In this document: in pieces, positions 39,114-52,894 of the stretch
Numbering within the stretch: the stretch's first letter is position 1
Layout: each line of letters opens with the position of its first letter
Assembly: GCA_013076295.1 (NCBI GenBank)
Contig: RQOL01000484.1
Coordinates: forward strand, 1 to 64,000
DNA: 64,000 nt
From: Sanderia malayensis
Taxonomy: Eukaryota > Cnidaria > Scyphozoa > Semaeostomeae > Pelagiidae
Reading direction: 5' to 3'
Notes under the pieces: generated by a model
Seen by the model: the letters and a program-made list of their open reading frames with translations, nothing else
Databases searched by the model: none
What the model was told of the DNA's origin: nothing
Program-made: the position numbers and the translations under genes

Positions 39114-40919
39114 TATAATATACACAACATAAAACAAGGTTTTGGAAAAAATGTAAAAGGTTATAAAATTCAACACTAGAAATGATGATCTTGTTCAGGA
39201 TTGAACTGAGGTCCTTGCGCTTGTTAGGCGCGCGTGATAACCACTACACTACAAGATCTAAAATATACACACAGAAACAATGTTTGGGAAAGTTCGTAAA
39301 ATGTTATAAAATTGAACACAAAGTATAGTGATCTTGCTCAGGATTCAACTCAGGACCTTGCCCGTGTAAGGCGCACGTGATAACCACTATACTACAAGAT
39401 CTATAATATACACAACAAGAAACAATGTTTGGGAAAGTTCGTAAAAAGTTATAAATATGAAAACAAAATATAGTGATTATGCTCAAGATTGAACTGAGGA
39501 CCTTGCGCGTGTAAGGCGGACGTGATAACCACTATACTACAAGATCTATAATATACACAACAAGAAACAATGTTTGGGAAAGTTCGTAAAAAGTTATAAA
39601 ATTGAAAACAAAATATAGTGATTATGCTCAAGATTTGACTGAGGACCTTGCGCGTCTAAGGCGCACGTGATAACCACTATACTACAAGATCTATAATATA
39701 CACAACAAGAAACAATGTTTGGGAAAGTTCGTAAAAAGTTATAAATATGAAAACAAAATATAGTGATTATGCTCAAGATTGAACTGAGGACCTTGCGCGT
39801 GTTAGGCGCACGTGATAACCACTACACTACAAGATCTATAATATACACAACAAAAATCAATGCTTGGGAAAGTTCGTAATATGTTATAAAACTGAACCCA
39901 AAAAATAGTGATCTCGCTCAGGATTGAACTGAGGACCTTGCGCGTGTAAGGCGCACGTGATAACCACTATACTACAAGATCAATAATATACACAACAAGA
40001 AACAATGTTTGGGAAAGTTCGTAAAAAGTTATAAAATTGAAAACAAAATATAGTGATTATGCTCAAGATATGACTGAGGACATTGCGCGTCTAAGGCGCA
40101 CGTGATAACCGCTACACTACAATATCTGTAATATACACAACATAAAACAAGGCTTTGGAAAAATTGTAAAAGGTTATAAAATTCAATACTAAAAATAGTG
40201 ATCTTGCTCAGGATTGAACTGAGGACATTGCGCGTGTTAGGCGCACGTGATAACCACTACACTACAAGATCTATAATATACACAACAAGAAACAATGCTT
40301 GGGAAAGTTCGTAATATGTTATAAAACTGAACACAAAAAATAGTGATCTCGCTCAGGATTGAACTGAGGACCTTGTGCGTGTTAGGCGCATGTGATAACC
40401 ACTACACTACAAGATCTATAATATACACACAAGAAACAATGCTTGGAAAATGTTTGTAAAAAGTTATAAAATTGAACACTACAAAAAGTGATCTTGCTCA
40501 GGATTGAACTGAGGACCTTGCGGGTGTAAGGCGCACGTGATAACCACTCCAGTACAAGATCTATAATATACACAACATAAAACAAGGCTTTGGAAAAATT
40601 GTAAAAGGTTACAAAATTCAATACTAAAATGATCTTGCTCAGGATTGAAGTGAGGACATTGCGCGTGTTAGGCGCATGTGATAACCACTACACTACAAGA
40701 TCTATAATATACACACAAGAAACAATGCTTGGAAAATGTTTGGAAAAGGTTATAAAATTGAACACCACAAAAAGTGATCTTGCTCAGGATTGAACTGAGG
40801 ACCTTGCGGGTGTAAGGCGCACGTGATAACCACTCCAGTACAAGATCTATAATATACACAACATAAAACAGACTTTGGAAAAATTGTAAAAGGTTACAAA
40901 ATTCAATACTAAAAATAGT

Positions 40920-40991
40920 GATCTTGCTCAGGATTGAACTGAGGACATTGCGCGTGTTAGGCGCACGTGATAACCACTACACTACAAGATC
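40920..40991 (-). tRNA. tRNA-Val (AAC)
   Basis: Consensus except one variable-loop base (gacattg). All stems pair and both boxes are intact. Confidence 0.82.
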
Positions 40992-41354
40992 TATAATATA
41001 CACAACAAGAAACAATGCTTGGGAAAGTTCGTAATATGTTATAAAACTGAACACAAAAGATAGTGATCTCGCTCAGGATTGAACTGAGGACCTTGTGCGT
41101 GTTAGGCGCATGTGATAACCACTACACTACAAGATCTATAATATACACACAAGAAACAATCCTTGGAAAATGTTTGTAAAAAGTTATAAAATTGAACACT
41201 ACAAAAAGTGATCTTGCTCAGGATTGAGCTGAGAACCTTGCGGGTGTAAGGCGCACGTGATAACCACTACAGTACAAAATCCATATTATAAACACCAAAA
41301 AACAATGCTTTGAAAAGTTTAGAAAATGGTGTAAAATTCAACACTAAAAATGAC

Positions 41355-41426
41355 GATCTTGCTCGGGATTGAACTGAGGACCTTGCGCGTGTTAGGCGCA
41401 CGTGATAACCACTACACTACAAGATC
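41355..41426 (-). tRNA. tRNA-Val (AAC), one T-stem mismatch
   Basis: Perfect acceptor and anticodon arms. The T-stem has one A52-C62 mismatch (gctcgggattg on the + strand), a change shared by many units of one spacer family. Confidence 0.7.
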
Positions 41427-42829
41427 TATAATATACACACAAGAAACAATGCTTGGAAAATGTTTGTAAAAAGTTATAAAATTGAACACAAAAAATAGTG
41501 CTCTTGTTCAGGATTGAACTGAGGTCCTTGCGCTTGTTAGGCGCGTGGGATAACCACTAAACTACAAGATCTATAATATACATAAAAGAAACAATGCTTG
41601 GGAAAGTTCGTAAAATGTTACAAAATTGTACACAACATATAGTGAACTTGCTCAAGATTGAAGTGAGGACATTGCGCGTGTAAGGCGCACGTGATAACCA
41701 CTACACTACAAGATCCATAATATAAACAACAAGAAACAATGCTTTGAAACGTTTCGAATATGGTATAAAATTGAACACTAAAAATGATGATTTTGCTCGG
41801 GATTGAACTGAGGACCTTACGGGTGATAGGCCCACGTGATAACCACTACACTACAAGATCCATAATATAAACAACAAGAAACAATGCTTTGAAACGTTTA
41901 GAAAATGGTATAAAATTGAACTCTAAAAATGATGACCATGCTCAGGATTGAACTGAGGACCTTGCTCCTGTTAGGCGCACGTGATAACCACAACACTACA
42001 AGATCCATAATATAAACTACAAGAAACAATGCTTGGAAAATGTTTGGAAAATATTATAAAATTGAACACTACAAAAAGTGGTCTTGCTCAGGATTGAACT
42101 GAGGACCTTGCGGGTGTAAGGCGCACGTGATAACCACTCCAGTACAAGAACTATAATATACACAACATAAAACAAGGCTTTGGACAAATTGTAAATTGTT
42201 ATAAAATTCAATACTAAAAATAGTGATCTTGCTCCGGATTGAACTGAGGAACTTGCGCGTGTTAGGCGCACGTGATAACCACTACACTACATGATATATA
42301 ACATACACAACATAAAGCAATGCTTTGGAAAATTTAGAAAATGTTATAAAATTGAACACAAAAAATAGTGATCTTGTTCAGGATTGAACTGAGGACCTTG
42401 CGGGTGTAAGGCGCACGTGATAACCACTACACTACAAGATCTATAATATACACACAAAAAACAATGTTGGGGAAAGTTCGTAAAATGTTACAAAATTGTA
42501 CACAACATATAGTGATCTTGCTCAAGATTGAAGTGAGGACCTTGCGCTTGTAAGGCGCACGTGATAACCACTACACGACAATATCTGTAATGTACACAAC
42601 AAGAAACAATGCTTGGAAAAGTTTGTAAAATGTTATAAAATTCAACACTAGAAATGATGATCTTGTACAGGATTGAACTGAGGTCCTTGCGCGTGTTTTG
42701 CGCACGTGATAATCACTACACTACAAGATCTATAATATACACAACAAGAAATAATGCTTTGAGACGTTTAGAAAATGGTATAAAATTGAACACTAAAAAT
42801 GATGATCTTGCTCGGGATTGAACTGAGGA

Positions 42830-44690
42830 CCTTGCGGTGTAAGGCGCACGTGATAACCGCTACACTACAAATCTAGTAATATACAAACATAAAACAAGGC
42901 TTTGGAAAATTGTAAAAGGTTATAAAATTCAATACTAAAAATAGTGATCTTGCTCAGGATTGAACTGAGGACATTGCGCGCGTTAGGCGCACGTGATAAC
43001 CACTACACTACAAGATCTATAATATACACAACAAGAAACAATGCTTGGGAAAGTTCGTAATATGTTATAAAACTGAACACAAAAAATAGTGATCTCGCTC
43101 AGGATTGAACTGAGGACCTTGCGCGTGTTAGGCGCATGTGATAACCACTACACTACAAGATCTATAATATACACACAAGAAACAATGCTTGGAAAATGTT
43201 TGTCAAAAGTTATAAAATTGAACACTACAAAAAGTGATCTTGCTCAGGATTGAACTGAGGACCTTGCGGGTGTAAGGCGCACGTGATAACCACTCCAGTA
43301 CAAGATCTATAATATACACAAATAAAACAAGGCTTTGGAAAAATTGTAAAAGTACAAAATTCAATACTAAATGATCTTGCTCAGGATTGAAGTGAGGACA
43401 TTGCGCGTGTTAGGGCGCATGTGATAACCACTACACTACAAGATCTATAATATACACACAAGAAACAATGCTTGGAAAATGTTTGGAAAAGGTTATAAAA
43501 TTGAACACCACAAAAAGTGATCTTGCTCAGGATTGAACTGAGGACCTTGCGGGTGTAAGGCGCACGTGATAACCACTCCAGTACAAGATCTATAATATAC
43601 ACAACATAAAACGACTTGGAAAAATTGTAAAGGTTACAAAATTCAATACTAAAACATAGTGATCTGCTCAGGATTGAACTGAGGACATTGCGCGTGTTAG
43701 GCGCACGTTGATACCACTACACTACAAGATCTATATACACAACAGAAACAATGCTTTGAAAAGTTTAGAAAATGTGTAAAATTCAACACTAAAAATGACG
43801 ATCTTGCTCGGGATTGAACTGAGGACTTGCGCGTGTTAGGCGCACGTGATAACCACTACACTACAAGATCTATATATACACACAAGAAACAATGCTTGGA
43901 AAATGTTTGTAAAAAGTTATAAAATTGAACACAAAAAAATAGTGTCTTGTTCAGGATTGAACTGAGGTCCTTGCGCTTGTTAGGCGCGTGGGATAACCAC
44001 AACTACAAGATCAATAATATACATAAAAGAAACAATGTGGGAAAGGTTCGTAAAATGTTACAAAATGTACACAACATATAGTGAACTTGCTCAAGATTGA
44101 AGTGAGGACATTGCGCGTGTAAGGGCACGTGATAACCACTACACTACAAGATCCATAATATAACAACAAGAAACAAGCTTTGAAACGTTTCGGAATATGG
44201 TATAAAATTGAACACTAAAAATGATTTTGCTCGGGATTGAACTGAGGACCTTACGGGTTGATAGGCCACGTGATAACCACTACACTACAAGATCCATAAA
44301 TAAACAACAAGAAACAATGCTTTGAACGTTTAGAAAATGGTATAAAATTGAACTCTAAAAATGATGACATGCTCAGGATTGAACTGAGGACCTTGCTCCT
44401 GTTAGGCGCACGTGATAACCACTACACTACAAGATCCATAATATAAACTACAAGAAACAATGCTTGGAAAATGTTTGGAAAATATTATAAAATTGAACAC
44501 TACAAAAAGTGGTCTTTGCTCAGGATTGAAGAGACCTTGCGGGTGTAAGGCGCACGTGATAACCACTCCAGTACAAGAACTATAATATACACAACTAAAA
44601 CAAGGCTTTGGACAAATTGTAAATTGTTATAAAATTCAATACTAAAAATAGTGATCTGTCCGGATTGCACTGAGAACTTGCGTGTTAGGC
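42830..44690 (-). repeat. Array segment 4: indel-rich copy of segment 3
   Basis: Units here follow the order of those at about 40.2-42.3 kb but carry many single-base and dinucleotide losses, concentrated in 42,830-42,920 and 43,310-44,690 (for example tctatataca for tctataatataca, gatctgctc for gatcttgctc). Most tRNA parts are broken as written. Substitutions are few relative to indels, which points to sequencing or assembly error and not to ageing. Confidence 0.7.
43091..43162 (-). tRNA. tRNA-Val (AAC)
   Basis: Fully paired with T6-G67 wobble and A26. It lies in a clean patch inside the otherwise indel-rich segment. Confidence 0.78.
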
Positions 44691-44937
44691 GCACGTGATA
44701 ACCACTACACTACATGATATATAACATACACAACATAAAGCAATGCTTTGGAAAATTTAGAAAATGTTATAAAATTGAACACAAAAAATAGTGATCTTGT
44801 TCAGGATTGAACTGAGGACCTTGCGGGTGTAAGGCGCACGTGATAACCACTACACTACAAGATCTATAATATACACAACAAGAAACAATGCTTGGGAAAG
44901 TTCGTAATATGTTATAAAACTGAACACTAAAAATAGT

Positions 44938-45009
44938 GATCTCGCTCAGGATTGAACTGAGGACCTTGCGCGTGTTAGGCGCATGTGATAACCACTACAC
45001 TACAAGATC
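44938..45009 (-). tRNA. tRNA-Val (AAC)
   Basis: Fully paired with T6-G67 wobble and A26. T5 terminator downstream. Confidence 0.8.
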
Positions 45010-45372
45010 TATAATATACACACAAAAAACAATGTTTGGGAAAGTTCGTAAAATGTTACAAAATTGTACACAACATATAGTGATCTTGCTCAAGATTGAA
45101 GTGAGGACCTTGCGCTTGTAAGGCGCACGTGATAACCACTACACTACAAGATCTATAATATACACAACAAGAAACAATGCTTGGAAAATGTTTGTAAAAT
45201 GTTATAAAATTGAACACTACAAAAAGTGACCTTGCTAAGGATTGAAATGAGGACCTTACGCGTGTAAGGCGCACGTGATAACTACTACAGTACAAGATCT
45301 ATAATATACACAACATAAAACAAGGCTTTAGAAAAATTGTAAAAGGTTATAAAATTCAATACTAAAAATAGT

Positions 45373-45444
45373 GATCTTGCTCAGGATTGAACTGAGGACA
45401 TTGCGCGTGTTAGGCGCACGTGATAACCACTACACTACAAGATC
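45373..45444 (-). tRNA. tRNA-Val (AAC)
   Basis: Consensus except one variable-loop base. All stems pair. Confidence 0.82.
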
Positions 45445-46677
45445 TATAAAATACACAACAAGAAACAATGCTTGGGAAAGTTTGAAATATGTTATAAAAC
45501 TGAACACAAAAAATAGTGATCTCGCTCAGGATTGAACTGAGGACCTTGCGCGTGTTAGGCGCATGTGATAACCACTAGACTACATGATAAAAAAACATAC
45601 ACAACATAAAGCAATGCTTTGGAAAATTTAGAAAATGTTATAAAATTGAACACAAAAAATAGTGATCTTGTTCAGGATTGAACTGAGGACCTTGCTGGTG
45701 TAAGGCGCACGTGATAACCACTACACTACAAGATCTACAATATACACAACAAGAAACAATGCTTGGGAAAGTTCGTAATATGTTATAAAACTGAACACAA
45801 AAAATAGTGATCTCGCTCAGGATTGAACTGAGGACCTTGCGGGTGTAAGGCGCACGTGATAACCACTACACTACAATATCTGTAATGTACACAACAAGAA
45901 ACAATGCTTGGAAAAGTTTGTAAAATGTTATAAAATTCAACACTAGAAATGATGATCTTCTACAGGATTGAACTGAGGTCCTTGCGCGTGTTAGTCGCGT
46001 GTCATAACCACTACACTACAAGATCCATAATATAAACAACAAAAAACAATGCTTTGAAAAGTTTAGAAAATGGTATAAAATTGAACACTAAAAATGACGA
46101 TCTTGTTCGGGATTGAACTGAGGACCTTCCGCGTGTTTGGCGCACGTGATAATCACTACACTACAAGATCTATAATATACACACAAGAAACAATGCTTGG
46201 AAAATGTTTCTAAAATGTTATAAAATTGAACACTACAAAAAGTGACCTTGCTAAGGATTGAAATGAGGACCTTACGCTGTAAGGCGCACGTGATAACTAC
46301 TACAGTACAAGATCTATAATATACACAACATAAAACAAGGCTTTGGAATAATTGTAAAAGGTTATAAAATTCAATACTAAAAATAGTGATCTTGCTCAGG
46401 ATTGAACTGAGGACATTGCGCGTGTTAGGCGCACGTGATGACCACTACACTACAAGATCTATAATATACACAACAAAAAACAATGCTTGGGAAAGTTCGT
46501 AATATGTTATAAAACTGAACACAAAAAATAGTGATCTCGCTCAGGATTGAACTGAGGACATTGCGCGTGTTAGGCGCACATGATAACCACTACACTACAA
46601 GATCTATAATACACACAACATAAAACAAGGCTTTGGAAAAATTGTAAAAGGTTATAAAATTCAATACTAAAAATAGT

Positions 46678-46749
46678 GATCTTGCTCAGGATTGAACTGA
46701 GGACATTGCGCGTGTTAGGCGCACGTGATAACCACTACACTACAAGATC
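46678..46749 (-). tRNA. tRNA-Val (AAC)
   Basis: Consensus except one variable-loop base. All stems pair and T5 follows. Confidence 0.82.
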
Positions 46750-48480
46750 TATAATATACACAACAAGAAACAATGCTTGGGAAAGTTTGTAATATGTTAT
46801 AAAACTGAACACAAAAAATAGTGATCTCGCTCAGGATTGAACTGAGGACCTTGCGCGTGTTAGGCGCATGTGATAACCACTAGACTACAAGATCTATAAT
46901 ATACACACAAGAAACAATGCTTGGAAAATGTTTGGAAAAAGTTATAAAATTGAACACTACAAAAAGTGATCTTGCTCAGGATTGAACTGAGGACCTTGCG
47001 GGTGTAAGGCGCACGTGATAACCACTCCAGTACAAGATCTATAATATACACAACATAAAACAAGGCTTTGGAAAAATTGTAAATTGTTATAAAATTCAAT
47101 ACTAAAAAGAGTGATCTTGCTCAGGATTGAACTGAGGAACTTGCGCGTGTTAGGCGCACGTGATAACCACTACACTACATGATATATAACATACACAACA
47201 TAAAGCAATGCTTTGGAAAATTTAGAAAATGTTATAAAATTGAACACAAAAAATAGTGATCTTGTTCAGGATTGAACTGAGGACCTTGCGGGTGTAAGGC
47301 GCACGTGATAACCACTACACTACAAGATCTAAATATAACAACAAGAAACAATGCTTGGGAAAGTTCGTAATATGTTATAAAACTGAACACAAAAAATAGT
47401 GATCTCGCTCAGGATTGAACTGAGGACCTTGCGCGTGTTAGGCGCATGTGATAACCACTACACTACAAGATCTATAATACACACAACATAAAACAAGGCT
47501 TTGGAAAAATTGTAAAAGGTTATAAAATTCAATACTAAAAATAGTGATCTTGCTCAGGATTGAACTGAGGACATTGCGCGTGTAGTTAGGCGCACGTGGA
47601 TAACCACTACACTACAAATCGATATCTATAATATACACAACAAGAAACAATGCTGTGTGAAAGTTTGTAATATGTTATAAAACTGAACACAAAAAATAGT
47701 GATCTCGCTCAGGATTGAACTGAGGACCTTGCGCGTGTTAGGCGCACTTGTGATAACCACTAGACTACAAGATTACTATAATATACACACAAGAAAAACA
47801 ATCTTGGAAAATGTTGGAAAAAGTTATAAAATTGAACAACTACAAAAAGTGATCTTGCTCAGGATTGAACTGAGGACCTTGCGGGTGTAAGGCGCACGTG
47901 ATAACCACTCCGGTACAAGTTCTATAATATACACAACATAAAACAAGGCTTTGGAAAAATTGTAAATTGTTATAAAATTCAATACTAAAAATAGTGATCT
48001 TGCTCAGGATTGCACTGAGGAACTTGCGCGTGTTAGGCGCACGTGATAACCACTACACTACAAGATCTATAATATACACAACAAGAAACAATGCTTGGCA
48101 AAGTTCGTAATATGTTATAAAACTGAACACTAAAAATAGTGATCTCGCTCAGGATTGAACTGAGGACCTTGCGCGTGTTAGGCGCATGTGATAACCACTA
48201 CACTACAAGATCTATAATATACACACAAGAAACAATGCTTGGAAAATGTTTGTAAAAAGTTATAAAATTGAACACTACAAAAAGTGATCCTGCTCAGGAT
48301 TGAACTGAGGACCTTGCGGATGTAAGGCGCACGTGATAACCACTCCAGTACAAGATCTATAATATACACAACATAAAACAATGTTTGGGAAAGTTCGTAA
48401 AATGTTACAAAATTGTACACAACATATAGTGATCTTGCTCAAGATTGAAGTGAGGACCTTGCGCGTGTAAGGCGCACGTG

Positions 48481-51400
48481 ATAACCACTACACTACAATA
48501 TCTGTAATGTACACAACAAGAAACAATGCTTGGAAAAGTTTGTAAAATGTTATACAATTCAACACTAGAAATGATGATCTTGTACAGGATTGAACTGATG
48601 TCCTTGCACGTATTAGGCGCGTGTCATAACCACTACACTACAAGATCCATAATATAAACAACAAAAAACAATGCTTTGAAAAGTTTAGAAAATGGATATA
48701 AAATTGAACACTAAAAATTACGATCTTGTTCGGGATTGAACTGAGGACCTTGCGCATGTTAGGCGCACGTGATAATCACTACACTACAAGATCTATAATA
48801 TACACAACATAAAAACAAGGCTTTGGATAAATTGTAAAAGGTTATAAAATTCAATACTAAAAATAGTGATCTTGCTCAGGATTGAACTGAGGACTTGCGC
48901 GTGTTAGGCGCATGTGATAAGCACTACACTACAAGATCTATAATATACACACAAGAAACAATGCTTGGAAAATGTTTGGAAAAAGTTATAAAATTGAACA
49001 CTACAAAAAGTGATCTTGCTCACGATTGAACGGAGGACCTTGCGGGTAAGGCGCACGTGAAAACCACTACACTACAATATCTGTAATATACACAACATAA
49101 AACAAGGCTTTGGAAAAATTGTAAAAGGTTATAAAATTCAATACTAAAAATCGTGATCTTGCTCAGGATTGAACTGAGGACATTGCGCGTGTTAGGCGCA
49201 TGTGATAACCACTACACTACAAGATCTATAATATACACACAAGAAACAATGCTTTGAAAATGTTTGGAAAAAGTTATAAAATTGAACACTACAAAAAGTG
49301 ATCTTGCTCAGGATTGAACTGAGGACCTTGCGGGTGTAAGGCGCACGTGATAACCACTCCAGTACAAGATCTATAATATACACAACATGAAACAAGGCTT
49401 TGGAAAAATTGTAAAAGGTTATAAAATTCAATACTAAAAATAGTGATTTTGCTCAGGATTGAACTGAGGACATTGCGCGTGTTAGGCGCACGTGATAACC
49501 ACTACACTATCTATAATATACACAAGAAAAAACAATGCTGGGGAAAGTTCGTAATATGTTATAAAGCTGAACACAAAAAATAGTGATCTCGCTCAGGATT
49601 TAGCTGAGGACCTTGCGCGTGTTAGGCCCATGTGATAACCACTACACTACAAGATCTATAATATACACACAAGAAACAATGCTTTTGAAATTTGTAAAAG
49701 GCTATAAAATTGAACACAAAAAATAGTGATCATGCTCAGGATTGAACTGAGGACCTTGCGCCTGTTAGGCGCACGTGATAACCACTACACTACAAGATAC
49801 AGAATATAAACTACAAGAAACAATGCTTGGAAAGATCGTAAAATGCTATAAATTTGAACACAAATAATAGTGATCTCTCTCAAGATTGAACTGAGGACCT
49901 TGCGCGTGTAAGGCGCACGTGATAACCACTATACTACAAGATCTATAATATACACAACAAGAAACAATGTTTGGGAAAGTTCGTAAAAAGTTATAAAATT
50001 GAAAACAAAATATAGTGATTATGCTCAAGATTGAACTGAGGACCTTGCGCGTGTAAGGCGCACGTGGTTAGCACTACACTACAAGATCCATAATATAAAC
50101 TACAAGAAACAATGCTTGGAAAGTTCGTAAAATGTTATAAAATTGAACACAAAATATAGTGATCTTGCTCAAGATTGAACTGAGGACCTTGCGCGTCTAA
50201 GGCGCACGTGATAACCACTATACTACAATATCTATAATATACACAACAAGAAACAATGTTTGGGAAAGTTCGTAAAAAGTTATAAAATTGAAAACAAAAT
50301 ATAGTGATAATGCTCAAGATTGAACTGAGGACCTTGCACGTGTAAGGCGCACGTGATAACCACTATACTACAAGATCTATAATATACACAACAAGAAACA
50401 ATGTTTGGGAAAGTTCGTAAAAAGTTATAAAATTGAAAACAAAATATAGTGATTATGCTCAAGATTGAACTGAGGACCTTGCGCGTGTAAGGCGCAGGTG
50501 GTTAGCACTACACTACAAGATCCATAATATAAACTACAAGAAACAATGCTTGGAAAGTTCGTAAAATGTTATAAAATTGAACACAAAATATAGTGATCTT
50601 GCTCAAGATTGAACTGAGGACCTTGCGCGTCTAAGGCGCACGTGATAACCACTATACTACAAGATCTATAATATACACAACAAGAATAAATGTTTGGGAA
50701 AGTTCGTAAAAAGTTATAAAATTGAAAACAAAATATATTGATTATGCTCAAGATTGAACTGAGGACCTTGCCCGTGTACGGCGCACGTGGTAACCACTAC
50801 ACTACAAGATCCATAATATAAACTACACGAAACAATGCTTGGAAAGTTCGTAAAATGCTATAAATTTGAACACAAATAATAGTGATCTCGCTCAGGATTG
50901 AACTGAGGACCTTGCGCCTGTTAGGGGCACGTGGTAACTACTACACTACAAGATCCATAATAGAAACAACAAAAAACAATGCTTTGAAAAGTTTAGAAAA
51001 TGGTATAAAATTGAACACTAAAAATGACGATCTTGCTCGGGATTGAACTGAGGACCTCGCGCGTGTTAGGCGCACGTGATAACCACTACACTACTAGATC
51101 TATAATATACACAACAAAAATCAATGCTTGGGAAAGTTCGTAATATGTTATAAAACTGAACCAAAAAAATAGTGATCTCGCTCACGATTGAACTGAGGAC
51201 CTTGCGCGTGTAAGGCGCACGTGATAACCACTACACTACATGATATATAACATACACAACATAAAGCAATGCTTTGGAAAAATTAGAAAATTTTATAAAA
51301 TTGAACACAAAAAATAGTGATCCTGTTCAGGATTGAACTGAGGACCTTGCGGGTGTAAGGCGCACGTGATAATCACTACACTACAATATCTCTAACGTAC

Positions 51401-51660
51401 ACAACAAGAAACAATGCTTGCAAAAGTTTGTAAAATGTTATAAAATTCAACACTAGAAATGATGATCTTGTTCAGGATTGAACTGAGGTCCTTGCGCGTG
51501 TTAGGCGCGTGTCATAATCACTACACTACAAGATCCATAATATAAACAACAAAAAACAATGCTTGGAAAATGTTTGTAAAAAGTTATAAAATTGAACACT
51601 ACAAAAAGTGATCTTGCTCAGGAGTGAACTGAGGACCTTGCGCGTGTTAGGCGCACGTGA
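48481..51660 (-). repeat. Array segment 6: ~3.2-kb block, first copy
   Basis: 48,481-49,710 is repeated nearly identically at 51,661-52,890 (offset 3,180), and the rest of the block is echoed in the noisy stretch that follows. It includes the locally amplified gattatgctcaag monomers at 49.9-50.8 kb. Confidence 0.85.
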
Positions 51661-52894
51661 TAACCACTACACTACAATATCTGTAATGTACACAACAAGA
51701 AACAATGCTTGGAAAAGTTTGTAAAATGTTATACAATTCAACACTAGAAATGATGATCTTGTACAGGATTGAACTGATGTCCTTGCACGTATTAGGCGCG
51801 TGTCATAACCACTACACTACAAGATCCATAATATAAACAACAAAAAACAATGCTTTGAAAAGTTTAGAAAATGGATATAAAATTGAACACTAAAAATTAC
51901 GATCTTGTTCGGGATTGAACTGAGGACCTTGCGCATGTTAGGCGCACGTGATAATCACTACACTACAAGATCTATAATATACACAACATAAAACAAGGCT
52001 TTGGATAAATTGTAAAAGGTTATAAAATTCAATACTAAAAATAGTGATCTTGCTCAGGATTGAACTGAGGACTTGCGCGTGTTAGGCGCATGTGATAAGC
52101 ACTACACTACAAGATCTATAATATACACACAAGAAACAATGCTTGGAAAATGTTTGGAAAAAGTTATAAAATTGAACACTACAAAAAGTGATCTTGCTCA
52201 CGATTGAACGGAGGACCTTGCGGGTGTAAGGCGCACGTGAAAACCACTACACTACAATATCTGTAATATACACAACATAAAACAAGGCTTTGGAAAAATT
52301 GTAAAAGGTTATAAAATTCAATACTAAAAATCGTGATCTTGCTCAGGATTGAACTGAGGACATTGCGCGTGTTAGGCGCATGTGATAACCACTACACTAC
52401 AAGATCTATAATATACACACAAGAAACAATGCTTTGAAAATGTTTGGAAAAAGTTATAAAATTGAACACTACAAAAAGTGATCTTGCTCAGGATTGAACT
52501 GAGGACCTTGCGGGTGTAAGGCGCACGTGATAACCACTCCAGTACAAGATCTATAATATACACAACATGAAACAAGGCTTTGGAAAAATTGTAAAAGGTT
52601 ATAAAATTCAATACTAAAAATAGTGATTTTGCTCAGGATTGAACTGAGGACATTGCGCGTGTTAGGCGCACGTGATAACCACTACACTACAAGATCTATA
52701 ATATACACAAGAAAAACAATGCTGGGGAAAGTTCGTAATATGTTATAAAGCTGAACACAAAAAATAGTGATCTCGCTCAGGATTTAGCTGAGGACCTTGC
52801 GCGTGTTAGGCCCATGTGATAACCACTACACTACAAGATCTATAATATACACCAAGAAACAATGCTTTTGAAATTTGTAAAAGGCTATAAAATT
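51661..52894 (-). repeat. Array segment 7: clean part of the ~3.2-kb block, second copy
   Basis: Near-identical to 48,481-49,710. The clean match stops at about 52,894, where the sequence turns abruptly into a run of about 60 bases that only loosely follows the monomer. Confidence 0.85.

Larger units (their letters stand above)
31759..40696 (-). repeat. ~10.9-kb higher-order block, copy 2, internally deleted to ~8.94 kb
   Basis: The match to copy 1 runs at offset 10,895-10,896 up to about 36,670, then at 9,083 up to about 40,095, then at 8,938 to the end. The two steps are losses of about 1,812 bp, which removes the second LINE, and of 145 bp, exactly one monomer. The sizes add up: 10,895 - 1,812 - 145 = 8,938. 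This fits a tandem duplication followed by two in-register deletions. Confidence 0.85.
40697..42829 (-). repeat. Array segment 3: 145-bp tRNA-Val units
   Basis: Clean tandem units, including the monomer family with spacer caaggctttggaaaaattg and a family whose tRNA 5' arm has decayed to catgatatataac (about 42,290). Much of this stretch reappears in degraded form at 43.3-44.8 kb. No other gene is seen. Confidence 0.9.
44691..48480 (-). repeat. Array segment 5: 145-bp tRNA-Val units
   Basis: Mostly clean units, with several near-perfect AAC genes. A short stretch at about 47,330-47,830 has unexpected extra or missing bases (for example gtgtagttaggcgc, caaatcgatatc) compared with the sister units about 730 bp to the left. 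No other gene is seen. Confidence 0.9.
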
